DNA of 64,000 nucleotides, from the NCBI GenBank assembly GCA_028673005.1, contig CM054114.1, positions 24,085,369 to 24,149,368 on the forward strand, written 5' to 3'. This document shows, piece after piece, positions 35,864-48,479 of the stretch. This DNA is from Tanypteryx hageni (taxonomy: Eukaryota > Arthropoda > Insecta > Odonata > Petaluridae). Position 1 is the stretch's first letter. Each line of letters starts with the position of its first letter. The translations under genes were made by a program, and so were the position numbers. The notes beneath the pieces were generated by a model. It ran no database searches, was not told where the DNA came from, and saw only the letters and a list, made by a program, of their open reading frames with translations.

Positions 35864-38800
35864 AAAGATCTAACTTTTATTGTGAGATGCTGCTTATCGG
35901 TCGTATTCCTAACGGATTTTGCGTAAATGCTGGAGTTTTTTTCCCGTTTTTATCACTCATTTCGGGTATGTTGCCATAGCAACGGCTGTTTTTGGACTCG
36001 GATTCGATATATTCTAATGCATACACGAGTTATTTTAGCAACAAGCGTGATCAATTAAGTTTTCCTTTCGAATGTATTGGCGTTATATTTTATAATGTTA
36101 AATTACGAAATTTTTGGAACACAAAGAGAAACTCATCCACGATGATTATTAAAGCTGTTAAAGCCAACATTAGTGTTGAATAAATGATTATGTGTAAATT
36201 TGTAATCACAAGTACCGTCTGTAACGTCTTTGATATTCTGGTATATTCGCTTACGCAACTATACATAAAACTTAAAGTCATTTATGTATGAGAGTTAATT
36301 TGTTAACATTTCAGATATTTACTTATTTTCCGATACTTCTTCGTGCGGGTTAAATGGGAAGGAGACTTCCTAGTTTGAATATCGCCCTAATGAAGAACTT
36401 TGGCCTATCTATCTGTATTTCATTCTTTCTCTCTCCTTCTCTCTTCGTCCGTCTCTCTTTCACTATCTCTTTCTCAATCCATCTCTCTCCTTTCTTCCTC
36501 GCTCTCTCCCATCTATCTACTTCCTCTCTTTCCACTCTCTTCCTTTTTCTCTATCTTCCTTTGTCACTCCCTCTATTCTGTTCAATTTTTCACCCTCTTT
36601 CTTCCTTCTCTTTGCGTTTCACACCCTTCCTCTATCTCTCTTCCTTTTCTTTATCTTTTGTTCTATTATTCTCCCACTCTCTCCTCTGTATTCTTCAATA
36701 TCTCCATCTCTCTCTTTCTCTTCTGTATTCTCTATCTGCCTTTATCTCTTACTATCTCTTCGCTCTGTTTTATGTTTGCCTCATACGCTCTCTCTCTCTG
36801 TTTCTCTTCATTAATCTTTCTTTTCTTTCTACCTCTCTTTTCTATGCTCATCCTCTCTTCTACTCACTGTCTCTCTCCTACTCTCTTTCACTCTCTCCCT
36901 CTCTCTTCTATACTCTTCCTCTTTCTTCTTATATCTTCCTCTCCCTTTTATCTTTCTCTCTCATCTACTGCCTTCCTTTCTCTTCTCTTTCTTTTCTCTT
37001 TTGCTCAATTTCTCTCTCTCTTCTACTCATTTCCTCGTCCATTCTCTTTCATTCTTCATCTTCTTCTCTCCATTCATTTCTCCTTTTCTCTCACATCTTC
37101 TCATCTGTTTTACTAGCTCTCTCTCTCTCTCATCCTCCATTTCCCTTCTCTATCACTGGATATCCTCTCCCTCCTTCTCCCATCTTCTCTCTTCCACTCT
37201 CTTATTCGTTCTCTTCTCTCTTCTGTTTTTTTTTGCACTCTTCCTTTCTCTTCACCTTCTTATCTTTTCTGCTCTCTTCCTCTCTCTGTCAATTTGTCTT
37301 CTACCCTCTTCTCTTTTTCTTCCTCTCCCTTCTGCTCTCGTCTTCTCTCATCTACACTGTTCCTCTCTTTTCTCTCTTCCTCTTTCTTCGCTCTTCTATT
37401 CACTTCCTCTCCTTTCTCTCTTAATCTCCCCTCTCTCTCCGTCTCCATTGTCTCTTACTCTTCCTTGTCTCTTACTCTTCCTTTTCTCATACTCTCTCAT
37501 CTACCGTCTCCCTCCCTCTTCTCTCTTCCTTTCCCTCTCTACCTTTCTCTTCTGCTAAATCCCTCCCCTCTTCTACTCTCTTCTCTCCTCCATTCTCTAT
37601 CATTCTCCATCTCATTTCTTCTCTTCCTCTTTCTCCTTCTCTTTATTCATTTCTGTCTCTTCTACTCCCTCCTTCATCCTTCCTTTTCCTCCCTATTTCT
37701 GTATTATGCTCTACGCTCCCTCTTTCTCTTCTCTCATTTACTCTCTTCCTCTCTTCTATCTTGTTCCTTTCTTCGCTCATTTTTTCACCCATTTTCCTCC
37801 ATTCTACCTCCTTCATTTCGTTTCCCCCCTCACTCCCCCGTTCTCAATCTCTTCACCTATATCTTTTCCACTCTCCTCTCTTCCTCTCTCGCTGTCTCTT
37901 CTCTCTTCCTCTCCCTTCTTTTATCTTCTACTCTTCTCTTTTCTTCTATCCTTTACTCTCTTCCTGCTTTCTTCTTTCTTTTATTCTATTCTGATTTCTT
38001 TCTCTTCTGTTATCTTCCTGTTTCTTCTCTCTTCTACTCACCTTCTCTCTCTTCTCTCTTTCTCTTCCTTCTTCTCTCCTCCTCTCCCTTCTTTTTGCTT
38101 CTTCTATCTTCTACACCCTTCCTCCATTCTACCTAATTACCCTCTCTTCTACTATCTCCATTCGTCCATTCTCACATTATCTATCATCTTCCCTCTCTAC
38201 ACCTTTCTCCTCTCTCTTCTTCTCTTTCTCTTCTACTCTCTCTCATCCTTCCTTTCCCTTCCTTATCTTTGGATTATCCTCTCTATTCTGTCATCTTCTC
38301 TCTCCTTTCCCCATTCTTTCTCTTCTCTGCTCTATTCCGTCTTCTGCGCTCATCCCTTCTCTTATAGTGTCTTCCTCTCTTTTTCTATCACCTTCTCTCT
38401 TCCTCTCTCTCTCCATCTCTCTTCTACCCTTTCTCTTCCTTCAACTTTCTTCTTCTTCCTTCTTCTCTCATATTCTCTTTTCTAATCTCTTCTTTTCACT
38501 CTTCTACTCTCTTCTCTTCTCTCTGTTACTTTATTCTGCTTTCTTCCACTCCTCAACTATCTTCCTAACTCTTCTGATATCATCCAGTATCTTCTCCCTT
38601 CTACTCTTCCTTTCCATCCCTTTTTCTCTTCTTCTCTATTCTAATCTCTTATCTCGATTACTCTATTCTGCTTTCTTCCTCTCACCATCTATCTTCCTAT
38701 CTCTTCTTCTCTCTTCTACTCTCTTCCTATATTTCTTTCTCTTCCTTCTACTCTCTTCCTCACCATTCATTTTCCCTTTTCCCTCTTCTACTCTCTTTTC

Positions 38801-41042
38801 TCTTCTACTCTCTTTTCTCTTTTACTATATCCTGCTTTCTTCCTCTCTCTTCATCCATCTTCGTATCACTTCTACTCTCTTCCTCTCCCTTCTTTCCCGT
38901 ACTTTTCTCTCCTACTCTCTTCCTCCCTGTTCTCTTTCTCTATTTCTTCTCTCTTCCTCCCTTCTGATCCATTCTCTTCTCATTTACTCTCTTTATCTCC
39001 CGTTCTCTCTGATTCTCCATCTCCTTCCCTCTCCACCCCTTTCTCCTCCCTCTCTCTCTTTCTCTCTCTTCATCTCTTGGACATCCACTCCCTCATCCTC
39101 ACCGTCTCTCCCTATCCCTGGATTATCCTTTTACAACGCAGGAGGTGATAGCGGTTTGAGTCGTACATCAGAGGAAGCGTTCTACTGTGACGGAATAGGG
39201 TTCTGAAGTGCCGAGATGCGTGAGGAAGATTAGGATTCGTGACGGACAGACCCGTATCGATAAGGGCGTTCCCTCCCGGACTCTTGAAGGGAGACGGTCC
39301 TACTGAAAGCTCTTAAGTGTTTTTGCCCCCCGTCTGCTACCCCATTGGACGAAACGAGTTAAGATGCTATCAAGAGGTCCTCTGACGAAGGAATCGACTT
39401 CAATCTAGACTCGCCCGCTGAGTGAAGGGCCGTTATCTCCCTTAACCAAGCAGATTTGTGTACGAATGTTATTCGGTGAATTTTCTCAAAGATATCTATA
39501 ATTCAAACCAATCAAGTTTCGCCATTTTGTGCGAATTATTGTTTATTTTAACGAAGTTAAATCGAAAGCGGTCCGTTCCATTTCGATGTATCGATTGATG
39601 GGCGCAAGTTTAGTCCATTTTATTGCTTTTCGTCATTGCTGAAAAGCACTATTATCTTCGTGATGTCCGTCCGTCCGTACGCATATATCAGGGAAGAATT
39701 GGCTATACCGATTTCAACCAAAATTGGTGAGTAGAATACTCACATAAAACAATGACCAAAGTGACATATTTGGAACGGAACGACTCTTCACGGGTGCCAC
39801 ACTTGCAAAGTTTATCTTTTCGGTAATTGTGAATTTGTAAGGGATTGGCATTACTGATTTCAAAGAAACTTTGCGTGAAGCAGGTGCGCAACATAGAAAA
39901 ACAAAATCAATATGTTTTGTGTAGATATAGAGATCAGGGCTGCCAAAATCAAAATAATAAAAAAATCACTTTAACACGTATTTGTGTTGAATTTTCACAA
40001 TCAATTTTAACGAAATTTAAGATTTGTAATATCACAGGTATGGTAAACCATAATAGAAAATTTGGACTAGATCAGCTAAATGGTGGTGTCACAATTTCCA
40101 ATTAAACTATTTCAGTAATAATGGTTTTGGAGGGAATTGGCTGGATGGATTTCAACTAAATTTTGCACATAGGATTTCATCAAGACACGTCCTGTGGTAC
40201 CCGAGTTTAAACAAATACATTGAAAGTTACATTAAGATCTTCATGTGTGCAGTCCGATGTTAAACAAATTTGAAACCGGCAGACAGATTTCCCCAATATC
40301 AAATTTCATTCAGATGTGTTCGGCGGTTCCAGAAATTTTTCATATTTTTTTAAAGAACAAAAGAAGATAGAAAATCGCGTAATCAGGTAAATAAGTTAAT
40401 CAATCTCCTTTTCTTTCAAATTTAACGTAAACCTTAAGTTTAATGGGAAACATTATTTGACGAAAAATCCGTATTTAATTTTTCCGTTTGACTTTCGTTC
40501 CCGATGTTTTCCTCCCAGACGAGTATTTAACGAGATTCTTGCAAAATTCGTTGTAAAGACATGTAGGTCTCCGTGTAAAGCGGTCTTAATTTTTATCTGA
40601 TTTTAACCAAATTTGGAATTTTTCGACAAATGCCACATTTCATCGAAGTACCTCCAGCGGCTTCCAAGGTCAAACGTGCCGGGCGAGTGGGCGAAAAAAT
40701 CGGACAATGCCTTGAAACCCAAGGCCTTCTCATTTTTCTAATCTTCGTTTTTTCTCCACATGTGTCCCGCCATTTTCGTTCATAGTATTAAAATGAATAA
40801 AGCTTATTTATACTTACTCCATATAGGTAGTATAGGGGAAATTTCTGTAGTCATGAAAAAAATCGACTTCGAGATTTCGACGGAAATACACGTTTTGAGG
40901 TCCCCTGAACACGTTTTGACCATTTTCTCGATAATGTCTGTGTGATAGATATTTGTGGGTGCTCTAACTCAAAAACTATTGATCAGGCCAACGCGAAATT
41001 TTATATTTAACATTTTTATAAGAGTTAGAAGATCTGATTAGT
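34100..41042. repeat. Macrosatellite unit 5, ending in flank DNA
   Basis: Full-order copy: right arm 35235-35863, pyrimidine tract 36406-39119, complex segment 39120-39470. It has private small deletions in the tract (around 36785, 37070 and 37500-37545) and a 10-bp contraction of a ggtaaaaatc repeat near 34695. Its terminal left arm starts at 40814 and switches within the arm, near 41042, to flank sequence. It is the last array unit in the window. Confidence 0.93.
36406..39119. repeat. Polypyrimidine tract, unit 5
   Basis: The most diverged tract in the array, with several small deletions between 36780 and 37550 and clustered substitutions at 37500-37720. It keeps the same ends and the same strand polarity as the other four. 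Confidence 0.95.
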
Positions 41043-44000
41043 TTTTGGTAAAAAACGGTAGACCGGAAATTAGTATTTACTCTCGTCACTAATCCGTTAT
41101 TTAGAAATATTTGCTGTAATATTTGATAAATGTAAAAGTCTTAAGGAATAAAAGTTGCTGGAAATTTTATTTTGTAAAAATTTGTTTGATACGTTTTTCC
41201 ATATGATGCATTGTTTAAGAGATATATTATTAGCTGCCACCACCACGCCACCTACCGACGACTATTGTTAACAATTGACGCTTATTTACGTCTTAGTAAC
41301 GCTCATTTTTCTTTTCTTAATTGTCAACAGGAAGTATATATTGACAACGATCCCAGAGCTAACAACATGTAATTTGCCACATAAATATGGAGAAAGTCAT
41401 TTGTTGCCCAAATCAGTTTATTTGGAGACATTGAAATAAAAATTGAGCTTAACTATTTTAATCGATCAGCAGAATAATTTCTTTGAAAACTATCCCAACG
41501 AAAGCAAATCGCCATATTAGCACCTATCCGGCAAACGGGAGGTCCCTGGTTCGATTCCCGGTCAAGCACAGGATTTTTTTTTCTTTCTCAAGCGTAAAAA
41601 AATTGAATTTCAGGTTTTTAGCGAACATGCCTAACACATAATTTCAAAACATTTGTTCCTTGTAATCTATTTCGAGGTTGTAAACTGTTAATATTGTCTT
41701 TCGAAAGATTTAAATTTGCTTAAAAATGTAAATTCCGGCGTAGGATTTATCGAAGAAAAACTGAATATCAAATCTATTATATATTATACTAGTAGAAGGT
41801 GCTTGCATACTGCAAGCATTTCATCTCACCTTGAAAAAATATTAATTTTTCAGAGAGATATTTCATCATGGAAAATATTTCTTTAATTTATCAGATTTCT
41901 CCTCTGGACAGGTTTTCGTTTTTCATTATGGATCAATAATGGAGTAAAACTATCGCTAATTTTTGCTATTTTAGGAATATTATACTTTTCCCACATTGTG
42001 TTAATAATTTTACACATTTCTGCTGAATTTTAAATTTATAGTTCAATTAGAAGTGAAATTACATTTCTCTAATATTTGAAATTTAAATAATTTGTAGCGG
42101 CCAAAATAACAATTTTATGGATAAATTGAAATGTTTATTCGTTTACATAGGCTATTTTCTAGGTAATTTTAAAATTTCAGCTCCCTAATTTGTGGCATAG
42201 TGTCTAAGCATCTACCAATTTGTTTAAACTTTAAGAATGTTTGACTGCTAAACAAAAAAAATGTTAAAATTTCTGTAATCTCTATTTCGTTTTCTTACAA
42301 ATCCTACCTCTAAAAAAAATTCAACTCCGTAGCACATTTGGAAATAAATAAACCTTGTAAATTTGTTTAAACAATTGCGAGTTTTTAGCGGCCGTATTGT
42401 TGCACATTTTTAAGATTTTCGTTTTTTTAGTCGGTTTTGAACAAAATCCTGCATCAGAAAAAAATTTCGAATCTCCAGCACATCTGGAAGTGCTTAAACA
42501 TCTCTCTCTCTCTTCATTGGCTTGGTAAATAGTTTTACCACAAATATAGGCCGTCCCTCGTGATAACACCCACGTTCTAGTATCCTCCTATATAAATGTT
42601 GTCTGTTATATCCTCCTCCTCTGTAAGAAACGTCTATATAGAATGATATTATATATATTAAGTATTATATAATATTACTATATAATACAATAATAATACA
42701 GACGATATATTAAAGTGGGGATTACAAAGTAATTATCACAAAATATTTACTTATTTTTTTGTAAACAAATCAAAATAAAATATTAGTCACCGATGTTTCA
42801 TTCAAACTTTGGTGGATACTGCACGTTATAACAATGAGATTCGGTCGTTATGTAAATAAAAAGTACCAATTTAGGCCAAAGACTGGCCCAAGTAGTACAA
42901 TTTCTGCGTTACTATGTAAACATGGCGTTTGATACAAATTCACAACCTTAGCCTTTTATAAAATTTCAAATCAGCTACGTTTCCACGGTTTGTCTGTTTT
43001 CGTTGCTACAGCAACTATTACATCCATTTTTTTCCAAATTTTTCTTTAATAATTGATCAATATAAAGAAGTGTTGTAACAAATGTTGTAGGAAATTTAAT
43101 TTTTACAATCTTTTGTTTGGAATATTTCTCCATATATTGAACTGATTAAGAGAAATTTTAAATTTTATTTTTTGCCACCACCGCCACGCCATCTTCCGGC
43201 GACGATTAGTTACGTCTTAGTACCGATCTTTCTTACTTTCTCCATATATGTAGTGTAGGAGAAAGTATTGTATTCATGATAAAAATCGACTTCGATATTT
43301 CAACGGTAATACACGTTTTGAGGTCCCCTGAATAAATTTTGACCATTTCCTCAATGATATGTGTTAGTGTGTGTCTGTGTATGTGATAGCTTTTTTTGGG
43401 TGCTCTATCTTAAAAAACTATTAATCAGATCAACGCGAAATTTTTTGTTTAACATTTTTATACAAGTCGGAAGAACGGATTACTTTTTGGTTAAAATCGG
43501 TCAATCGAAAGCGGGTGTTTACTCTTGTAACTTATCCATTATTTTTTAATATTTGCGTTAATATTTTATGCAAAAATGTGTTGGAATAAAATTTGTAGGA
43601 AATTTTATTTTCTACAACCTTTGTTTGCTACATTTTTCCATATAATGCATTTTTTAGGAGATATTATATATTTTTAGCTGCAACTACCACGCCACCTACC
43701 GACGACTATTGTTAAAAATTGAGTTAGTCACCTATTCGAAGGCTTAAAGACGCTAATTTATCGCAGGCAACAATGAGGTTTGCCTTGGCAACACCCGGAA
43801 AGAGTACGAAAAAGCCATAAAATTCCGGAAACAAATTCGTGTTTCTGACAAGTTCTTTCGTATAACCTCTAAATTTTACAAGAATAATATATGTAATATT
43901 TTTTGCCGTCGAATAAAATAATAATGGAGAAATTTGGTCCCTATTTACATATTTTAATGAATGAAGGAAATAAACCTTGAACCTTGAAAAATCGAAAATC

Positions 44001-45808
44001 GCGTGTAAATTTATGAGAAAATATAATCGGCTCCCGGAGTCGAATCCGAGACTTTTTTCGATATATTTGATTTCTCTAGAGACCACCTCATGGGGGATTA
44101 ACCATTGTCAAAGTTTCAGCTCTTAAATACATTTTGAAATGTACAAAAATACCGGGAGAGGCAGACAGACTGACATACACACTTAAGAATTATTATATAA
44201 TGATATCGCAGCTATGCAGAAATTCATGAGTTGGTCACTTCAGAATTTTTAAATCGTTTTCATACAGATATGAATTTTAGGCTTGATCTTCTTGGAGCCA
44301 AATGGCGATTTAAGATAGTATTCACCTAACTATATGATACATGAAGTTCTTTTTATGACCTGCTGATTCCCTCTTGCCTACGCGCAATGGTATCTTAGTA
44401 GGGATACGAAAAATGTATAGATACTTTACTCATATCGGTAATTTCCTTTCGATACCAAGTACTTTTGTACTCGATTCTTTTTTTAATTTTCAAGTGATAT
44501 CGGTCCTTTCGGTCCGATACTTTTGTGGTATCGATACTTTCCATTCGACATAACATATGAGTAAGGTATCGATACTTTAGTTTCGATTTCGTATACTTAG
44601 ATACGATAAAAGTATCGATACATTACTCACATCGGTAATTTCCTTTCGATACCGAGTACTTTTGCACTCGATTCTTTTCTTTCGATTTTCTAGTGACGTC
44701 GGTACTTTAGGCCCGATACTTCTGTGGTATCGATACTTTTCATTCGATACATCATATGATTACGGTATATATACTTTCGTTTCGATATCGAATCCCTATC
44801 TAAGCGCAATGGTATCTGAGAGGTAGTGCGATGAATAGCCGGTCAGTTTAAAAATTTTAGGATGAAAGGTGACTTCCCTTTATCGAATAGTATGCTTTAC
44901 CGACTTTGACTTTTTGAATGGTTTTGAAATTGTATTCATACAGATAAAAACTTTGAGGTTGATGTTTTTGGAGCCAAAATTGCATTTAAAGATAGATCTG
45001 ACGAAAACATAAGATACATGAAGGTTATAAATCGAAGTTCTGAATAAATTGCAAACAATAAATACAGTTACCATGGCATTATCCTACAATACTCTGCTTG
45101 GAACACAAAATGACGGAATACATAAGCAATTTCACTTACGCAGTTCTGTTGGATAACGTAATTTCACTATCATCAATTAATATTTACAGCGATTTACCAA
45201 TGAAAACAAATGTGGCCATTGTCGCTTTATGCATGTCAATTTAATTGTGCTATTTACCGCAACCTATGGAGCAAACATCCAACTACCGTTGTATAACTGT
45301 AAATATCTTATCGACTTATTTTTAGCCTACTTTCCAAACAATTGAAAGTAGTATTATTAGATCGCCTAGCTGCCCATGTGTGTGTGGGCGTGTGTGTGTG
45401 TGTGTCTTCCCACTAACATTGTATTCATGAATGGAGCGATGGACACGAGATATGGTGTAAGGCTAGCCCTCTCGGAGACTAGCCCCGGGCCATAATTTAT
45501 ATTCCGAATTTACAGTTCCCGGAGTTCGACTCCAGATGAGTCCTTCCCCCATTTTATTCACACGGTTAATCTAAAATCAGTAGCGCAGGGAGTTTTTCTT
45601 TCGCATTTTTAAATATTTTAGAATTATGATATCGGAGTGGGATTTGTACTGTTCTATGGAGAAAAGAGCGATAATTCATATTCATAATTCGATTATCTGT
45701 CGCATTTGTTTGAATTTCTCTCATAAACTTTCGTTTCGGCGTTTTGAAGGACATTTTTTCGATATGTTGCTATGGCGATGATTATTGCCGAAATCGGCTG
45801 GAGCATAG
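41042..45808. repeat. 4.77-kb flank segment, copy 2 of the segmental duplication
   Basis: Same order of parts as 28741-33509: chimeric arm to 41421, SINE-like 41491-41771, TIR element 41779-42651, arm 43235-43731, LINE tail 43732-43991, TATCGATA repeat 44401-44796, SINE-like 45450-45808. Only scattered single-base differences are visible (for example near 44094 and 45223), so the duplication is recent relative to the elements it contains. Confidence 0.93.
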
Positions 45809-46492
45809 CCGTGTTTCAATTCATAGCTATCGAGGTAAAAATCGACCCTTAGGTCGATTCCTACCTATCGGAATCGCGGCATATTGTTGTCAGTAACCAC
45901 ACCGACTCTGTAAACAAAACTGCGCTTCTTCTTGTGTATTTCTTACTTCATCGTTAGTGGGAGAATTTAGTTTTTTATATATATAAATTGTATTGAAAGT
46001 TTTAGTCTTACAAAGAGAAAAAATAATAATAATAATAATATCTATTGCCCATATTGTACAAAAGCTCCACCCAATTTAAAGCTGTTTTGCACAAAAAAAG
46101 GGGAGAAAGTAAAGAAATAATAATAATAATATTATAATAAAAAATAAATAAATAAATAATATATATATAGTCAAAAATTAATAAATAAATAATAATAATG
46201 AAGTAAAAAAAGGAAAAATGCAAAATAAAAATACAAAATAAAAAATATATAATAATATATACCAAAAATAAAAATAAAAAATAACAATAGCTAGCTGGTA
46301 TCTTTTTGACTTAGCTACATTACCAATGTACATATTTCCTCTTTATTCATGGTTATTGTATTGTATTTATATCAATTAGTAGTTGTAGTAATTTTAAACT
46401 TATTAGCAAATCACAAAAACCGCAAGGTATTAAAATGATGTAAATATAATTAACAACCCCCATTGTAATTGAGCACTTTCTAACCGGCCGGG
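45809..46492. other. AT-rich low-complexity DNA
   Basis: Begins with small palindromes (aatcgacccttaggtcgatt near 45839). From 46020 to 46275 it is TAA/ATA/AAT trinucleotide-like DNA. The 85-codon minus frame at 46008-46265 is low complexity and not a gene. The rest to 46492 shows nothing recognisable. Confidence 0.6.
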
Positions 46493-46570
46493 AACGTGGG
46501 TGTTATCACGAGGGACGGCCTATATTTGTGGTAAAACTACTTACCAAGCCAACGAAGAGAGAGAGAGAGA
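46493..46570. repeat. Inverted copy of the 75-bp insert
   Basis: Runs aacgtgggtgttatcacgag to (GA)n and is the reverse complement of 30201-30275 (and of its duplicate near 42502-42576), with only a few differences. Confidence 0.75.
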
Positions 46571-46607
46571 AAAATAGGCGGATTAGTTCTTTCCAGTACT
46601 GCTCGTT

Positions 46608-47118
46608 ACTTTCTCCATACGTAGCATAGGGGAATGTGTCGTTTTCATTATATATGTATTCAGGTCCCCTGAACACGTTTTGAACATTTTCTCGATGATG
46701 TCTGTGTCTGTGTGTTTATGCGTTATAAAATTTGTGGGCGTTCCTGATTCAAAAGCTATTACTCATAATCTTCGCGAATTTCATATTATTCATGTTGAAT
46801 ACACAGCACTTTTTTAATATGAATAACGTTACCTACTCTCAGGAAGTCCCCCTGTGGAAGACTAGGGTTCGATTCCCGGTCATAGCAGACTTGTTTCTCT
46901 TTTCACAGTTATTCACAACATTACAGCTTATGCCTATCTGCATAGGATCTTCGGATGACTTTATTCCATCAAAAAATTAGTTCTTCTGACTTTTTTATAA
47001 TGTAAAATATAGAATGTCGCGTTGACCTGATTAATATTTTTTGAGTTAGATAACCCACAAAAAAAGGCCATCACATACACACACATACACAGACATATAC
47101 TACGTGTATGGAGAAAGT
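46608..47118. mobile_element. Miniature fold-back element with tRNA-like loop
   Basis: Left arm part 46608-about 46800 begins actttctccatac and follows the arm consensus (aggtcccctgaacacgtttt). Right arm part about 46980-47118 is inverted and ends tatggagaaagt. Each arm has lost its inner half. The loop holds GGTTCGATTCC (46866-46876), a perfect B box, within a T-arm-like context. This is independent support for the two-ended fold-back reading of the array element. The plus frame at 46732-46980 is incidental. Confidence 0.65.
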
Positions 47119-47139
47119 AAAAATATATTAAAAATTTTA

Positions 47140-47520
47140 CAACTTGGGAACCGATTAACGTGTTTTAATGAAATTTGTATTCGGCAGTTTTAGTCAAATT
47201 TGTCGACTGTTTAAACTTTTGGTAAAAATCGAAAGGTATTGACGAACACTTTACATGAAGGACAACATGTATTTTACAATGTCCCTTTGTATCAACTTGG
47301 TAACCGAAGGACAAATGTTGACGAAATTTTGTATTGGGGAGTTTTGCTAAAATTGGTCGACTGATCTTGGTTAAAATTGGACAACAATTACGTACACCTT
47401 ACAAGAAAACCTAAATGTATTTTACGACGTCCCTGATTCAACTCTGGAGTCGCAGGGCGTTCTTTGATGAAATATGGTATTGGGCAGTTTTACTAAAATT
47501 TGCCGATCTCAAGGAACGCG
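47140..47520. repeat. Degenerate ~150-bp tandem repeat, about 2.5 copies
   Basis: Copies start at 47140, 47293 and 47440. Shared words are caacttggtaaccga, aaattttgtattgggcagttttactaaaatttg and aatgtattttacaatgtcc. Spacing is 153 and 147 bp. Strongly diverged, so old. Confidence 0.65.
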
Positions 47521-47666
47521 TTTGGAAATTCTGCGTAGTCCAGCATGGAGTACACATTTTCACTCTTGTTATAAGGTAGGGTGTGGGTAGGGTGTATTTG
47601 GATCTTTTCAAATTTCATCAGGAATTACAGGTGTTCAAATGTTTTTTTTTGGACTCAGTAATTATT

Positions 47667-48276
47667 ACTTTCTCCATATAGGATGTATAGAGAAAAATCG
47701 AATTCGAGATTTCACCGGAAACACATGTTTTAAGGTCCCCCGAACACGTTTTGACTATTTTCTCGAGGATGTCTGTGTGTCTGTCTGTAGGTGATAGATT
47801 TTTGTGGGCGCTCTAACTCAAAAACTATTAATCAGGTCAACGCAAAATTTTACATTTAACATTTTTATAAGAGTTAAAAGATCTGATTAGTTTTTGGTGA
47901 AAATCGGTCAACCGGAAGTGGGTGTTTACTCTTGTTACTTACCCGTTATTTTGAAATATTTGCTTTAATATTTGATTAATGTAAAAATGTAATCGAATAA
48001 AATATGTAGGGAATTTTATTTTCTGCAACCTTTGTTTGATACATATTTCCACATAATGCATTGTTTAAGAGATATCTTATATTTTTAGCTGCCACCACCA
48101 CGCCACCTACCGAAGATTATTGCTAAAAATTGTCGCATAGTTACGTCTTAGCAACGCTCCTTTTTCTTTTCTAAATTGCCAACCGGAAGTAAATATTGAC
48201 AACGATCCCAGAGCTAACAAAACGTAATGTGTCATAAAAAAATGGAAAAAGTCATGTGTTGCCCACATCAGTTTAT
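47667..48276 (+). mobile_element. Solo fold-back arm, full length
   Basis: From actttctccatataggatg to gttgcccacatcagtttat, about 610 bp, with all arm landmarks. No inverted partner follows nearby, so this is either a solo arm or a separate ~0.6-kb element. Confidence 0.75.
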
Positions 48277-48479
48277 TTTTCAATGCATTATGGTGCTTTG
48301 AATTAAAAAATATAACGCAAAGTTTTGAACATCAAGTTTTTTTTTTAAATACACTACAAAATACAAAATAATGAAAAAAAAATAATTTTACTGATTGCGT
48401 GGGGTTATTTGGATCAGAGGTGGAACAGTGAGAATTGCACATTTTCTTGTAAAAAGGGAATGAAAATTAGTCATATTAA
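48277..48479. other. Unassigned DNA left of the TTAA end
   Basis: AT-rich with gcgtggggttatttggatc near 48400, a word type that recurs near 47585, 52750 and 53125. No gene seen. Confidence 0.4.

Noticed and set aside
46008..46265. 85-codon minus-strand frame rich in Ile, Tyr and Phe
   Set aside because: Low-complexity TAA/ATA DNA without other support.
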